Positions 1-8,520 of a stretch of DNA of 64,000 nt are shown piece by piece (the stretch's first letter is position 1; each line of letters starts with the position of its first letter). Source of the DNA: Rikenellaceae bacterium. GTDB taxonomy: Bacteria; Bacteroidota; Bacteroidia; Bacteroidales; Rikenellaceae. The stretch lies in assembly GCA_015059735.1 (NCBI GenBank), contig SUZX01000002.1, forward strand, positions 124,001-188,000, read 5' to 3'. A model generated the notes under the pieces. It was not told the DNA's origin and ran no database searches. It saw only the letters and a list, made by a program, of their open reading frames with translations. A program made the translations under genes and the position numbers.

Positions 1-47
1 AATAGACAGACCGCTAAAAGTGTCCATAGTAAATGAGCTTTCTTCAT
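1..47 (-). CDS. Start of a secreted protein or lipoprotein, cut by the window edge
   Basis: Only the first 15 codons are inside the window. They read MKKAHLLWTLLAVCL, which is a positively charged start followed by a hydrophobic core, as in an export signal. An in-frame ATG two codons earlier (position 53) is an alternative start. A promoter of the TTG-N20-TAnnTTTG type lies upstream at 102-132. The mature protein lies beyond the left edge, so its function cannot be given. Confidence 0.55.
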   Translation of the reverse strand, partial: MKKAHLLWTLLAVCL

Positions 48-101
48 AAGCATAGCGTATTAATTAAAAAGTTTGTTTCAAAGTAGTTGCTTAATTTTTT
101 A

Positions 102-132
102 CAAAATTATAAAAAATCAACGAAAAAATCAA
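102..132 (-). promoter_or_regulatory. Bacteroidota promoter for the truncated left-edge gene
   Basis: On the minus strand TTG (132-130) is followed after 20 nt by TAATTTTG (109-102), matching the TAnnTTTG -7 box. Transcription would begin near 96, giving a leader of about 45 nt before the ATG at 47 or 53. Confidence 0.5.
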
Positions 133-266
133 TGCCAATGGAATAATCGCATGCTTTTGGTTGATAGTAATATGTTGAATCCTAGATTATGGCATGAGAA
201 TATGATCTTGCAACAAAATGAAATGGGATCGAAGAGTGATCATGGTTATTATTGGAGTAAACTTGA

Positions 267-296
267 TTTGTTTTTCCGGATATATTTGTACCTTTG
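267..296 (+). promoter_or_regulatory. Promoter of the glycoside-hydrolase-like lipoprotein gene
   Basis: TACCTTTG at 289-296 fits TAnnTTTG, and TTTG at 267-270 lies 18 nt upstream. This is slightly shorter than the usual 19-21 nt spacing. The start codon at 360 is about 60 nt downstream. The rest of 54-359 holds nothing else that I can support. Confidence 0.45.
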
Positions 297-359
297 TCAT
301 TACCCATATTTAATCGTTGGTCGTAGAACGTGCCAAACTTAGTAATAAACTATTAGCCT

Positions 360-2321
360 ATGAAAATTGCCAACTTATTCCGGATTCGTCTTTTCGGATC
401 TCTTATGTTGCTTTCGACGCTCGTCTCTTGCAAGACGACGACTGTTGTCGAGCCTTATGCCGACAGCCGCCCATATACCCGCTGGTGGTGGTTCGCTTCC
501 GAGATCGATCCCGCCGATGTGCGTTACCAACTCGAATGGATGAAATCACAAGGTTTTGGCGGCGTTGAGATTGCGTGGGTTTATCCGATGCACGCCGATA
601 CCACCATCAAAAAACCGGCATGGCTTTCGCCCGAATGGGCTGCCCCCGTAAATTATGCCAAACGTTGCGCCGACTCGTTGGGCTTGGGTTGCGATTTTAC
701 CTATGGCACGTTGTGGCCGTTCAACGATCCCGACCTTCCGATAGCCGATGCTTCGCGCGTTTTCGGACAGACCTCCTTCCCTCCGACGCGGACTCGGGGA
801 TGGGATCACCCGCGCATTGGCCATATCTTAAATCACCTCGACAGTGCTGCCTTCAATCGTTATGCCGCTAAGTTGAATGCCGCTATGTCCGAGGCTTACA
901 AAGGATCGCCTTCGGGAATCTTTGTCGATTCGTGGGAGGTAGAAACCCGTAATTTGTGGACCGAAGGTTTCGGCGATACCTTCTTTACGCGTCATGGATA
1001 CCGTATTGAGCCGCTTATGGACAGCCTCTATATGGCAGGCTATGAAGATCTGTTCTACGATTATATGTGCGTGCTTTCGGACTATGCTTTGGAGGGATTC
1101 TATCGCCCGTTTACGGAGAATGCCCGCCGCGTAGGTGGTTTTTCGCGTGCACAGTGTGGCGGTGTTCCTGCCGATCTGCTGGCTGCTAATATGTCGGTAG
1201 ATGTCCCCGAAACCGAAGCTATTCTCTATGAGCCCAATTATGGCCGTATTGCTGCTTCGGCTGCTGCACTGAATGATTATCCGGTCGTTTCATCCGAAAC
1301 CTTCACCTGCATCTACGGATGGCGCAAGTGGGGTGGTAAAGGCCCATACCAAGAGCAAGAACAGGTGGCCGATATGCGTTTGGTGGCCGATGCACTCTTT
1401 GCTAACGGCACCAACCAGATTTTTTGGCATGGCATGCCCTATAATCGTCGTGGGTCGAAAGATAACTATTTCTACGCTTCGGTACATGTCGGTCCGGATG
1501 CCAATTTTGTTGACCAACTTGCCGATTTCAACCGTTATATGACCACCGTTTCGAGTTATATGCGTCGTGGAAAGGTCTATTCCGATGTAGCACTCTACCT
1601 GCCGACCGAAGATGCATGGATGGGGGGCGAATATCCTGATTCGTTGCGGATGTCTTGGTTTTGGGGAAAGTATGAGATGCGTTACGAGCGTGCTCCCGAG
1701 TATTTGAAGGGTTACCAACCGCTTTGGGTCAATGGTGAAGTACTCTCCGCAGCGCGTGTTGAGCAAGGTGAAATGCGTTACAATGCCATGAATTTCAAAA
1801 CGTTGGTTGTCGATGTGACATATCTCGACATTGCCCACCTTCGTTCCGTATTGAATTTGGCAAAACAGGGTCTTCCGGTGATTATGGCGCGTGCTCCCCA
1901 GCAGCCCGGGCGCAACAAATCAGCCGAATACCAAGCAATGGTTGCCGAGTTGATGGCCTTGCCGAATGTTACCTCCGATACCGCGCAACCTCTTGCCCAC
2001 AAACCGTTGCTCGAATGTGAAGATCTGCCTGAATTCTGGTGTCGCCGTGATGGCTCGGATCTTTATATTTTCGTAGCCAATCCGGCAGCTTGCAACCTAC
2101 GTTATCCGCTGCGTTATGGACAAGGTTTCGAGGGTGATGCCTGCGTTCGTGAATTGACTGTCAACACCCCCGCCGGAGCACAAAACTATCGGTTGGAGAT
2201 GGCTCGCAACGAATCTTGTTTGTTGCATGTTGCTGCCAATGGGGCAATTGAGCGTATCCCACTTGATTTTGAGGCAAAATTCATTCCGGCCAAAGAGGAG
2301 ACCGCAAGTGTCGCAAAATAG
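360..2321 (+). CDS. Lipoprotein, glycoside-hydrolase-like (GH106-type N-terminal region)
   Basis: The 653-residue product has a lipoprotein signal peptide with the lipobox LVSC, so Cys24 would be acylated and the protein would sit at the outer membrane or cell surface. Residues from about 36 (RPYTRWWWF, then EWMKSQGFGGVEIAWVYP) match the start of the barrel in GH106 alpha-L-rhamnosidases and related putative glycosyl hydrolases of Bacteroidetes. Acidic candidates for catalysis are in DSWEVE (about residue 190) and SSETFT (about 312). Known GH106 enzymes usually exceed 1000 residues; this one stops after the barrel and lacks the accessory beta domains, so its substrate may differ. There is no SusC/SusD pair beside it. 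The gene is monocistronic, with its own promoter and a strong terminator. The family call is by motif only; substrate unknown. Confidence 0.7.
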   Translation: MKIANLFRIRLFGSLMLLSTLVSCKTTTVVEPYADSRPYTRWWWFASEIDPADVRYQLEWMKSQGFGGVEIAWVYPMHADTTIKKPAWLSPEWAAPVNYAKRCADSLGLGCDFTYGTLWPFNDPDLPIADASRVFGQTSFPPTRTRGWDHPRIGHILNHLDSAAFNRYAAKLNAAMSEAYKGSPSGIFVDSWEVETRNLWTEGFGDTFFTRHGYRIEPLMDSLYMAGYEDLFYDYMCVLSDYALEGFYRPFTENARRVGGFSRAQCGGVPADLLAANMSVDVPETEAILYEPNYGRIAASAAALNDYPVVSSETFTCIYGWRKWGGKGPYQEQEQVADMRLVADALFANGTNQIFWHGMPYNRRGSKDNYFYASVHVGPDANFVDQLADFNRYMTTVSSYMRRGKVYSDVALYLPTEDAWMGGEYPDSLRMSWFWGKYEMRYERAPEYLKGYQPLWVNGEVLSAARVEQGEMRYNAMNFKTLVVDVTYLDIAHLRSVLNLAKQGLPVIMARAPQQPGRNKSAEYQAMVAELMALPNVTSDTAQPLAHKPLLECEDLPEFWCRRDGSDLYIFVANPAACNLRYPLRYGQGFEGDACVRELTVNTPAGAQNYRLEMARNESCLLHVAANGAIERIPLDFEAKFIPAKEETASVAK

Positions 2322-2343
2322 ACCTCGATATACCCGATATAGT

Positions 2344-2384
2344 AAAGAGTGTGTCCGACCGCATATGTTGGGCACACTCTTTTT
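2344..2384 (+). terminator. Rho-independent terminator after the lipoprotein gene
   Basis: A long stem pairs AAAGAGTGTG.CC with GGGCACACTCTTT and ends in a T run. It is immediately followed by a run of 11 G (2388-2398). It may also serve the convergent gene ending at 2440. Confidence 0.8.
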
Positions 2385-2387
2385 GTT

Positions 2388-2398
2388 GGGGGGGGGGG
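2388..2398. repeat. Homopolymeric G11 tract
   Basis: Eleven consecutive G lie between two convergent genes, directly after the terminator T run. Tracts of this length are prone to slippage, but here the tract is outside any gene. Confidence 0.9.
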
Positions 2399-2439
2399 AT
2401 TTCTTGCCCTTTGTCCTACTGATAAGAATCAAGTGGTTT

Positions 2440-3954
2440 TTACTTGAATATGTTTTTCTCTTCGTCGAAAATAGGACTCTCGATGCCGAGGAAATGTAAT
2501 ATGCTATGGAAGATATGATATTGCCCGACCTCCTCTAACTCTTTTACTTGCAGTGTCGGATCCGAACTCCACACAATAAACGGAATCTCGATCTGCTCAG
2601 CAGGAGCCATGATCATCGGAACACCGTGCATGTAAAGATTGTTCTCACCCAATGACTCTCCGTGATCTGAGATATAGACCACGCAACTGCGTATATTTTT
2701 TAGACCACGCAACTTCTCGATGACTGTATGAATGAGATAGTCGGTATAAACAATCGTGTTGTCGTAGGCGTTTATGAGTTCTTCGCGATTGCTTTTCGAC
2801 ATCTCAACGGTTGTACATACCGGTTTGAACACCTCAAACTCCGTAGGATATTTCTTGAAATAGGTCGGTCCGTGACTGGTGTTGGTGTGTAGTACGATCA
2901 ATTGTTTCGCCTTGTTGTTTGTGGCAATGTCGTGCTTCAATCCTTCGAGCAATATTTTATCGTATCGTTCGTCGCTTTCGGGATATTGCTCTTTGATATC
3001 CTTGATCTTGTAGTATTTCTCGATATGTACGGGTGGTTCTCCCCAGTTGTTGGTGCGCCATACAACATCGACTCCTGTTCGGTATAGGTAGTTGGGCAGG
3101 ATCTCATAGAGTTTTTTGCTCTCTTTGTGGGAGAGAATGGCTTTTACCCCTGCGGTTGTGTAGGTTGCTGCCGACTTGGCGATGAGTGTTTGTACGCTGT
3201 CGTTTTTTAATAACGGGTTTGTCTCTCTGTCGTATCCGTAGAGCGAGAAGTGGTCGCGACGAGCCGATTCTCCTATGATGAGGATGCAAACATCTTTCTC
3301 GTCAGTTGCTATTTTTGCATCGGGTAGTTTGATCTCTTTTTGGTTTGTTTTTCGAACATGGTTGTGGTAACGCACCGTGTTCACAACATACGACCACGGC
3401 ATGAGCAGACTTCCGACCTTCGGCGCATGACGATCTACCCAAGTGAAGTTCTGCATGTTGATAATTGCACCTAAAAGTGCGAATAACAATGCTATCCCTG
3501 AATTGGTCAAGAATTGCTTAAAACGACCGTATTCGATTCTGCGGGTTAATATATAGATGCAGGGAATTACGCCGAGCACAATTACATACAATAATGCCGT
3601 GTATGAGAAGAATGCCGAGGCCTCCGAATAGCGGGTGTTGAACACGTTTCCCATCATCTTGTCGGTGATGAGGACCTCGTATGTTGTAATGAAATAGAAT
3701 GCTATGGCATTCCCGATAAATGTCAATGACAAAATAACCTTACCGACAATACGTCCGAGATATAACAAAAGGTTGTAAACGAGAAAATTTAGAGCCAGCA
3801 TTACAATCGCGGCTCCTCCCATGATGAGCACACCGTTGAATCCGCCTTCGGTGTTATTGGCTGCATATTTGAAAACCGGAAAATGATATGCTATCAGTGT
3901 AAAAACGCTGAGTATGAGTGCTACCGTTCTAATCGAAGTAGGTTTTGCAGACAT
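2440..3954 (-). CDS. Phosphoethanolamine transferase, EptA/MCR-like sulfatase-fold enzyme
   Basis: This 504-residue inner-membrane enzyme has about five membrane segments in residues 8-165, then a periplasmic alkaline-phosphatase/sulfatase domain. The metal and nucleophile signatures of lipid A phosphoethanolamine transferases are visible: GESARRDHFSLYGY (228-241, metal-binding Glu229), the Thr-rich AATYTTAG stretch (262-269) that should carry the nucleophile, HTNTSHGPTY (356-365), and SDHGESLGE (429-437, Asp430/His431). In this family the enzyme moves phosphoethanolamine from phosphatidylethanolamine to lipid A or another envelope glycan. It begins 2 bp after the upstream PHP-domain gene ends, so the two form one transcript. 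The acceptor cannot be told from sequence; lipid A is the default inference. Confidence 0.85.
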   Translation of the reverse strand: MSAKPTSIRTVALILSVFTLIAYHFPVFKYAANNTEGGFNGVLIMGGAAIVMLALNFLVYNLLLYLGRIVGKVILSLTFIGNAIAFYFITTYEVLITDKMMGNVFNTRYSEASAFFSYTALLYVIVLGVIPCIYILTRRIEYGRFKQFLTNSGIALLFALLGAIINMQNFTWVDRHAPKVGSLLMPWSYVVNTVRYHNHVRKTNQKEIKLPDAKIATDEKDVCILIIGESARRDHFSLYGYDRETNPLLKNDSVQTLIAKSAATYTTAGVKAILSHKESKKLYEILPNYLYRTGVDVVWRTNNWGEPPVHIEKYYKIKDIKEQYPESDERYDKILLEGLKHDIATNNKAKQLIVLHTNTSHGPTYFKKYPTEFEVFKPVCTTVEMSKSNREELINAYDNTIVYTDYLIHTVIEKLRGLKNIRSCVVYISDHGESLGENNLYMHGVPMIMAPAEQIEIPFIVWSSDPTLQVKELEEVGQYHIFHSILHFLGIESPIFDEEKNIFK

Positions 3955-3956
3955 GG

Positions 3957-5162
3957 TTATTTCTTGAAAATAAGTTTATATAATGCTACCGATACTCCAC
4001 CCAAGAGCAACATAAGCACTAGATTGAACAATATAGTAAGCGGATAATTTACCGAGTGGGTCGACTCCGTGAAAGGAGTGTCGCTTTTCGAAGCGTCATA
4101 CCGCGCAAAAGGATTCGAATAGATAACCTCTCCTTGTGGGAAGTATGCCGTAATGCGGGCATAAGGATCGTCGCTTTGCATCGTATAGGCCGCCGAATCG
4201 GTTTGCATGGCCAACTTCAAAGTGCGATGTTGTTCTCCGCTTATTTTGATGCTGTCGGCAGGTGTCGATAGCGCAATGTAAATGGTGCTATCTTGCACAC
4301 CGATATTTTTGATGTAGGGCAATTCGTTGTTCTTCTTGTATTTTAATTCCCAATCACCCTTTCCGTAGTCGGGTATCCGCATGGCATAGAATGCACCGTC
4401 GCGCAACGTGTGCAGAATATCGGCGTAACGAGCAGAGGGTGTTGCCAGAAAATTACAACGTATGGCGATGCAGTTGGATCTGTCGGGTTTGTGCAGGTCG
4501 TCATTCGCCAACCCAAAGCAGTAATGTCCCGCACTGAGTGCGCTATCCCAATATTCATTCTCGGTGGAGTGGCCGCTGTCCAGCTCCATCAGTTGGTAGC
4601 CGCCTAATTTCGAAAACTGCTTTGAGGAGAAGAAGTTCGTTCTTAATGGGTGATTTATCTGTATGATGTCGGCATCACGTCCGAGCAGGTCGAGTTGAAA
4701 TTGCTTTTGCGAGGCCAAGAAGGGAAGCAGATGGTCGAAATAGTTGACCGACCTGCTACCGAATACGAGTTTGTGGAATTTGAAGAGGTTGTAGCCGTGC
4801 TCGTAAACGTTGACCTGCAAATTTGGATCAAACGGATGGGTTGTAATCTCATTGTGATTTGAGAAAGTTACGATGTCATAGCCGAACTTTTCCAATCGAC
4901 GATAAACCTCATCGGGCCAATATTCGCACTCGTTCAGTATCCCTTTCACACGGGTATGAACATGAAAGTTGGCTCTTTTCCAACAATGAGTTGTGTCCAG
5001 ATTGCGGTATGGGTTGAATAGGTCGTTTCCGCTAAAAGATTTGGGCTCTTGAAAATCATAAATCGGGCTTATGCTAGTTACTATAAACAAGATGACAGCG
5101 ATCAGTAATAATGCGCCAATACTCTTGCATACAAGCCGAATGCCCTGCTTTAATATCCTCAT
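3957..5162 (-). CDS. Membrane-anchored PHP-domain phosphoesterase-like protein
   Basis: The product is 401 residues from the ATG at 5162. A TTG eight codons upstream overlaps the promoter -7 box and cannot be the start. One membrane segment lies at about residues 11-30 and a second near the C terminus (about 374-396), so the central domain is held at the membrane, probably on the periplasmic side. The centre has PHP metal-binding motifs: NFHVHT (His67, His69), SNHNE (about 101-105), INHPLRT and NDDLHKPD. PHP proteins are metal-dependent phosphoesterases. It is the first gene of a two-gene operon with a phosphoethanolamine transferase, which suggests work on envelope lipid or phosphate groups. 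That role is inferred from context only. Confidence 0.7.
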   Translation of the reverse strand: MRILKQGIRLVCKSIGALLLIAVILFIVTSISPIYDFQEPKSFSGNDLFNPYRNLDTTHCWKRANFHVHTRVKGILNECEYWPDEVYRRLEKFGYDIVTFSNHNEITTHPFDPNLQVNVYEHGYNLFKFHKLVFGSRSVNYFDHLLPFLASQKQFQLDLLGRDADIIQINHPLRTNFFSSKQFSKLGGYQLMELDSGHSTENEYWDSALSAGHYCFGLANDDLHKPDRSNCIAIRCNFLATPSARYADILHTLRDGAFYAMRIPDYGKGDWELKYKKNNELPYIKNIGVQDSTIYIALSTPADSIKISGEQHRTLKLAMQTDSAAYTMQSDDPYARITAYFPQGEVIYSNPFARYDASKSDTPFTESTHSVNYPLTILFNLVLMLLLGGVSVALYKLIFKK

Positions 5163-5183
5163 CTCTTCAAAATTATCTGATGG

Positions 5184-5214
5184 CAAAGATACATATAATA
5201 GTTAAATAAAACAA
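5184..5214 (-). promoter_or_regulatory. Promoter of the PHP / phosphoethanolamine transferase operon
   Basis: TTG (5214-5212), a 20-nt spacer and TATCTTTG (5191-5184) on the minus strand match the Bacteroidota consensus. The transcript should start near 5178, leaving about 16 nt before the ATG at 5162. This placement decides the start codon. Confidence 0.75.
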
Positions 5215-5271
5215 TTGTCGACAACCTCTGCGGGCGGGCTGTTCTTTGCCTCTCTCTGCTCCGAAAAGAAC

Positions 5272-5298
5272 AACCCCTCGACCATCGATCGAGGGGTT
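5272..5298 (-). terminator. Terminator of the tRNA-Leu gene
   Basis: The arms AACCCCTCG and CGAGGGGTT flank a 9-nt loop. In the minus direction a T-rich GTTCTTTT stretch follows. It lies 9 nt past the mature 3' end of the tRNA. Confidence 0.75.
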
Positions 5299-5306
5299 GC
5301 TTGGAG

Positions 5307-5388
5307 TGCCCAGGACAGGAATCGAACCTGCACGCCTTGCGGCACACGCACCTGAAACGTGCGCGTCTACCAGTTCCGCCACCTGGGC
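5307..5388 (-). tRNA. tRNA-Leu (anticodon CAG)
   Basis: The minus strand folds as a class II tRNA of 82 nt. The acceptor stem is GCCCAGG/CCTGGGC with discriminator A. The anticodon loop TTTCAGG carries CAG, there is a long variable arm (TGTGCCGCAAGGCGTG), and the T arm contains GGTTCGATTCC. The 3' CCA is not encoded. It has its own promoter and terminator. Confidence 0.95.
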
Positions 5389-5407
5389 ATTTTTGTTTTG
5401 CGGTGTG

Positions 5408-5437
5408 CAAAGGTAACTCTTTTTTTTGAATACCCAA
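5408..5437 (-). promoter_or_regulatory. Promoter of tRNA-Leu
   Basis: TTG (5437-5435), a 19-nt spacer and TACCTTTG (5415-5408) lie just upstream of the tRNA. The predicted start near 5402 gives a 5' leader of about 14 nt for RNase P removal. Confidence 0.7.
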
Positions 5438-5489
5438 TAAATTTGGGTAAAAAATGTTGTGAATACGCTATTTGTCGGACTGCAACGCT

Positions 5490-5508
5490 CTTTCTTGAAA
5501 CAAGAAAG
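5490..5508 (-). terminator. Possible terminator of lspA
   Basis: A perfect 8-bp stem, CTTTCTTG/CAAGAAAG with a 3-nt loop, lies 17 nt past the lspA stop codon. No strong T run follows, so it may only stabilise the 3' end. Confidence 0.4.
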
Positions 5509-5524
5509 TTGAATTGTCTGTCAC

Positions 5525-6139
5525 TTATTTGCAGAAAAAGCGATATTGAAACAACAGCAGATAGACCACAGCCACAGAAATATATGCATCGGCTAAGTTG
5601 AAGATTGCACCGAAAAAGTAGTTGTTGCTATCTACCAAGAACCGTAAAAAATGTGGTACGCTCTCCCATTGAAACAGCGGAAAATAGAACATGTCCACCA
5701 CCTTACCCATCATAAATCCGGCATAACTCCCACCGAATTCAGCCACCGAGTAGGGAGTCGACTCCGAGAAGATCAATCCGTAGAATGCGCTGTCTAAGAT
5801 GTTGCCTAATGCGCCGGCTAAAATGAGAGTTAATCCGATGATCACCCCTTTGGGTGTGTTTTGTCGCTTGCAACTCAAATCGTATATCCACCAACCGAGA
5901 ATTCCGACCATGCCAATTCGGAAAATTCCCAACAGCAGTTTGCCCCAGTCGAACGCGCCGGAGGTGACTATTTGCATGCCGAATGCAGCTCCGTTATTCT
6001 CGATGAAACGCAGTTGAAACCAATCCGGAAATACGATGATAGCCTCGTCGAGGTGCATGTGGGTTTTGATCCATATCTTCAATGCTTGATCTGCAATGAG
6101 CAACAATGCGATAAAGAGTGATATTTTTTTTAGATTCAT
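5525..6139 (-). CDS. lspA: Lipoprotein signal peptidase II
   Basis: LspA is the inner-membrane aspartyl protease that removes signal peptides from diacylglyceryl-modified prolipoproteins. The 204-residue product from ATG 6139 has four membrane segments and the two conserved blocks carrying the catalytic aspartates: GALGNILDSAFYG and FNLADAYIS. The D-N pair FIENNGAAFG near residue 45 is also typical. The long insertion between the catalytic blocks (SESTPYSVAEFGGSYAGF and following) is usual in Bacteroidetes LspA. An upstream in-frame start would place 18 extra residues across the promoter, so ATG 6139 is chosen. Several lipoproteins in this window are its likely substrates. Confidence 0.93.
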   Translation of the reverse strand: MNLKKISLFIALLLIADQALKIWIKTHMHLDEAIIVFPDWFQLRFIENNGAAFGMQIVTSGAFDWGKLLLGIFRIGMVGILGWWIYDLSCKRQNTPKGVIIGLTLILAGALGNILDSAFYGLIFSESTPYSVAEFGGSYAGFMMGKVVDMFYFPLFQWESVPHFLRFLVDSNNYFFGAIFNLADAYISVAVVYLLLFQYRFFCK

Positions 6140-6164
6140 GTGTTTATCTGCAAATGATTTTGGA

Positions 6165-6172
6165 CAAAAGTA
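6165..6172 (-). promoter_or_regulatory. -7 box of the lspA promoter
   Basis: TACTTTTG on the minus strand matches TAnnTTTG, 25 nt upstream of the lspA ATG. No clear -33 TTG is seen. Confidence 0.45.
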
Positions 6173-6298
6173 CATAAAAAAACCGATATTCACCGACTCT
6201 TTGACTTTTTTTGTATCGACTTTGCGGTTTGAAAGACTGCGATTGATTCCTGATCCCGATTTTTTTTGTTGCTAACCCGATTTTTATTGAAAAATTTG

Positions 6299-6306
6299 TA
6301 TCTTTG
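6299..6306 (+). promoter_or_regulatory. -7 box of the antiporter promoter
   Basis: TATCTTTG fits TAnnTTTG and lies 20 nt upstream of the ATG at 6327. The -33 element is not evident at the standard spacing. Confidence 0.5.
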
Positions 6307-6326
6307 TTTTACCAAGAGAAGTTCCC

Positions 6327-8432
6327 ATGTTTCCACTTTTTGCTCATACTACATTCACCTTGCCGATCGAAGACCCGATCTTGAAGTTCTTGCTCATCAT
6401 GGCAATAGTTCTCGGGACTCCGTTGCTGCTCAATAGATTGAAAATTCCTTATTTGCTGGGGTTGATCATCGCCGGAGCGGTTATCGGGCCTCATGGACTC
6501 AATCTTGTCCTGCGCGATAGCAGCATCATTCTTTCCGGTACGGCCGGTATGCTCTATATCCTCTTTACGGCAGGCTTGGAGATGGACATGGCCGATTTCA
6601 AACGCAATGGCATGCGTAGCCTACTTTTCGGGCTCTTGACCTTTATATTTCCCATGCTGTTCGGTGTGGTTGCCGGACGTTATGTCTTAGGATATGAGTG
6701 GACCTCCTCAACGTTGTTGGCAGCATTGTTCGCGTCGCAAACCCTGATCGCCTATCCTATTGTTTCGAAATTGGGTATCACACGCGATAAAGCCGTAACC
6801 CTCGCTGTGGGGGGCACGATCATTGTCGATATCTTGGCGTTGGTTACATTGACCATTGTGGTCGGACTGGCTACGGGCGATGCCGAACCCGATTTTTGGT
6901 GGCGACTTGCAGCCTCTATTTTCGGGTGCGGGATTGTGATTCTGGGATTGTTCCCGTTGGTTGGTCATTGGTTTTTCAAACAGTGTAGCGATAATGTTTC
7001 GCAATATGTCTTTGTGTTGGTATTCCTCTTCTTGGGAGCCTATCTTACACAGTTGGCGGGTTTGGAACCGATCATCGGAGCCTTTTTGGCGGGGTTGGCC
7101 ATGAATCGCCTAATCCCCCGCACATCCCCGCTTATGAATCGTATCGAATTTGTCGGGAATGCCATATTTATTCCCTTCTTTTTGATCGGAGTGGGTATGT
7201 TGGTCGATTACCATGCTATCATTGGTAGTTGGGAAACGGTTTATGTCGGCGGGGTGATGATCGTTATGGTAACGGCCTCAAAATATATTGCTGCTGTGCT
7301 GACTGCCAAGACGTTCCGTTTGTCGCGGGATCAACAGACCGTATTGTTCGGATTGAGTGTGGCGCATGTGGCGGGAACGTTGGCGGTGGTTATGGTGGGC
7401 TACAATATTATAATAGGCCATACACCGGAGGGAGTTCCCATTCGATTGCTTGGCGAGAGTGTTCTCAATGGCACGATTTTGATGATCTTGGCAACCTGTA
7501 CCATCTCGACTTTTGCTGCTCAGCGCGGGGCACATAATATTGCGCTCAAAGGTTCTCAGGCCTCGGATGAGACACGAACGGGCGAACATGTGCTGTTCCC
7601 TGTTTCGCATGATGAGGATATTACGGCAACCGTCGAATTGGGTATTGCAATGACTAAACAGAAATACCGCAATCTCTATGCGCTGAATGCCATTGATAAT
7701 CAGTCGGAAGATTCGGGTGTGAAGAAACATGCGCAAAAACTGCTTGATATGGCTGCGTCGGCTTCGGCTGCTGCCGGTATCCATATGCACCGCATGTTGC
7801 GCTACGATGTAAACATCGCCAATGCCATTGTCAGCGTGGTGCGCGAGCGTAATATCAGCGATTTGGTGTTGGCTATGCACCGCGATGAATACAGCGAAGA
7901 GGGTGTGGTGTCGGGTTTGTTGGGCGTCGGGGCATTCTCACCACTCGGCAAAACCATTCCCGCCTTGTTGGCGCAAACCAACGTTACCACCTTTGTCTAT
8001 CGTCCGATGCAACCATTATCCACGATCAAACGACATATTGTTTTGGTGCCTCGTCGCGCCGAATTGGAGGTGGGTTTCCAAACATGGTTGTTGCGTATTC
8101 GCCATTTGGCGCACGATACGGGGGCAAAACTGATCTTTCATGCTACCGAGCAGACAATCGAACATCTCCAACGCAAGCGTCGACGCGGGAGTGATATCGC
8201 CTCCTATGTTTCTCATGCGATATCGGAGAGCTGGAACGATCTGCCAACGTTGCTAAAACAGATGCAAGCCGACGATTGCGTGTGGGTTATCATGAGCCGT
8301 CGTGATCGAATCTCTTATCAAAGTGCGATGAGTCGCGTGCCGACCTTTTTGGAGGAGTCGCTCCCTGCCAATAGTTTTGTGATGGTCTATCCGGTGCAAG
8401 CCGGAGATACCGAAAAGCGGTATTTATCATAG
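6327..8432 (+). CDS. Cation:proton antiporter (CPA2 type) fused to a universal-stress-like domain
   Basis: The product has 701 residues. Residues 10-390 form about 12 membrane segments of the NhaA/KefB-like CPA2 fold. Family-typical stretches include LLNRLKIPYLLGLIIAGAVIGP near the start, FTAGLEMD, and LEPIIGAFLAGLAMNR. From about residue 410 the protein is cytoplasmic and resembles two tandem universal stress protein modules. There is no RCK/TrkA-N domain of the KefC type. It probably exchanges Na+ or K+ for protons across the inner membrane, with the soluble part acting as sensor. Ion specificity is not readable. It stands alone with its own promoter. Confidence 0.85.
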   Translation: MFPLFAHTTFTLPIEDPILKFLLIMAIVLGTPLLLNRLKIPYLLGLIIAGAVIGPHGLNLVLRDSSIILSGTAGMLYILFTAGLEMDMADFKRNGMRSLLFGLLTFIFPMLFGVVAGRYVLGYEWTSSTLLAALFASQTLIAYPIVSKLGITRDKAVTLAVGGTIIVDILALVTLTIVVGLATGDAEPDFWWRLAASIFGCGIVILGLFPLVGHWFFKQCSDNVSQYVFVLVFLFLGAYLTQLAGLEPIIGAFLAGLAMNRLIPRTSPLMNRIEFVGNAIFIPFFLIGVGMLVDYHAIIGSWETVYVGGVMIVMVTASKYIAAVLTAKTFRLSRDQQTVLFGLSVAHVAGTLAVVMVGYNIIIGHTPEGVPIRLLGESVLNGTILMILATCTISTFAAQRGAHNIALKGSQASDETRTGEHVLFPVSHDEDITATVELGIAMTKQKYRNLYALNAIDNQSEDSGVKKHAQKLLDMAASASAAAGIHMHRMLRYDVNIANAIVSVVRERNISDLVLAMHRDEYSEEGVVSGLLGVGAFSPLGKTIPALLAQTNVTTFVYRPMQPLSTIKRHIVLVPRRAELEVGFQTWLLRIRHLAHDTGAKLIFHATEQTIEHLQRKRRRGSDIASYVSHAISESWNDLPTLLKQMQADDCVWVIMSRRDRISYQSAMSRVPTFLEESLPANSFVMVYPVQAGDTEKRYLS

Positions 8433-8489
8433 AAAAGATCGGAAGCTCTTCGCATCTTCTCTTTGTTTGTAAGAAAAGTTGTCAAACTC

Positions 8490-8520
8490 TTGGCGCAATC
8501 AAAGGTTTTGATTATTTTTG
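8490..8520 (+). promoter_or_regulatory. Promoter of the barrel-phoH-pepD-lipid kinase run
   Basis: TTG (8490-8492), a 20-nt spacer and TATTTTTG (8513-8520) match the consensus. The transcript would start near 8526 and carry a leader of about 108 nt before the first gene at 8634. Confidence 0.7.

Noticed and set aside
73..342. 89-codon frame upstream of the first lipoprotein gene
   Set aside because: Low-complexity, AT-rich translation, no start signals, and it overlaps the two divergent promoters.
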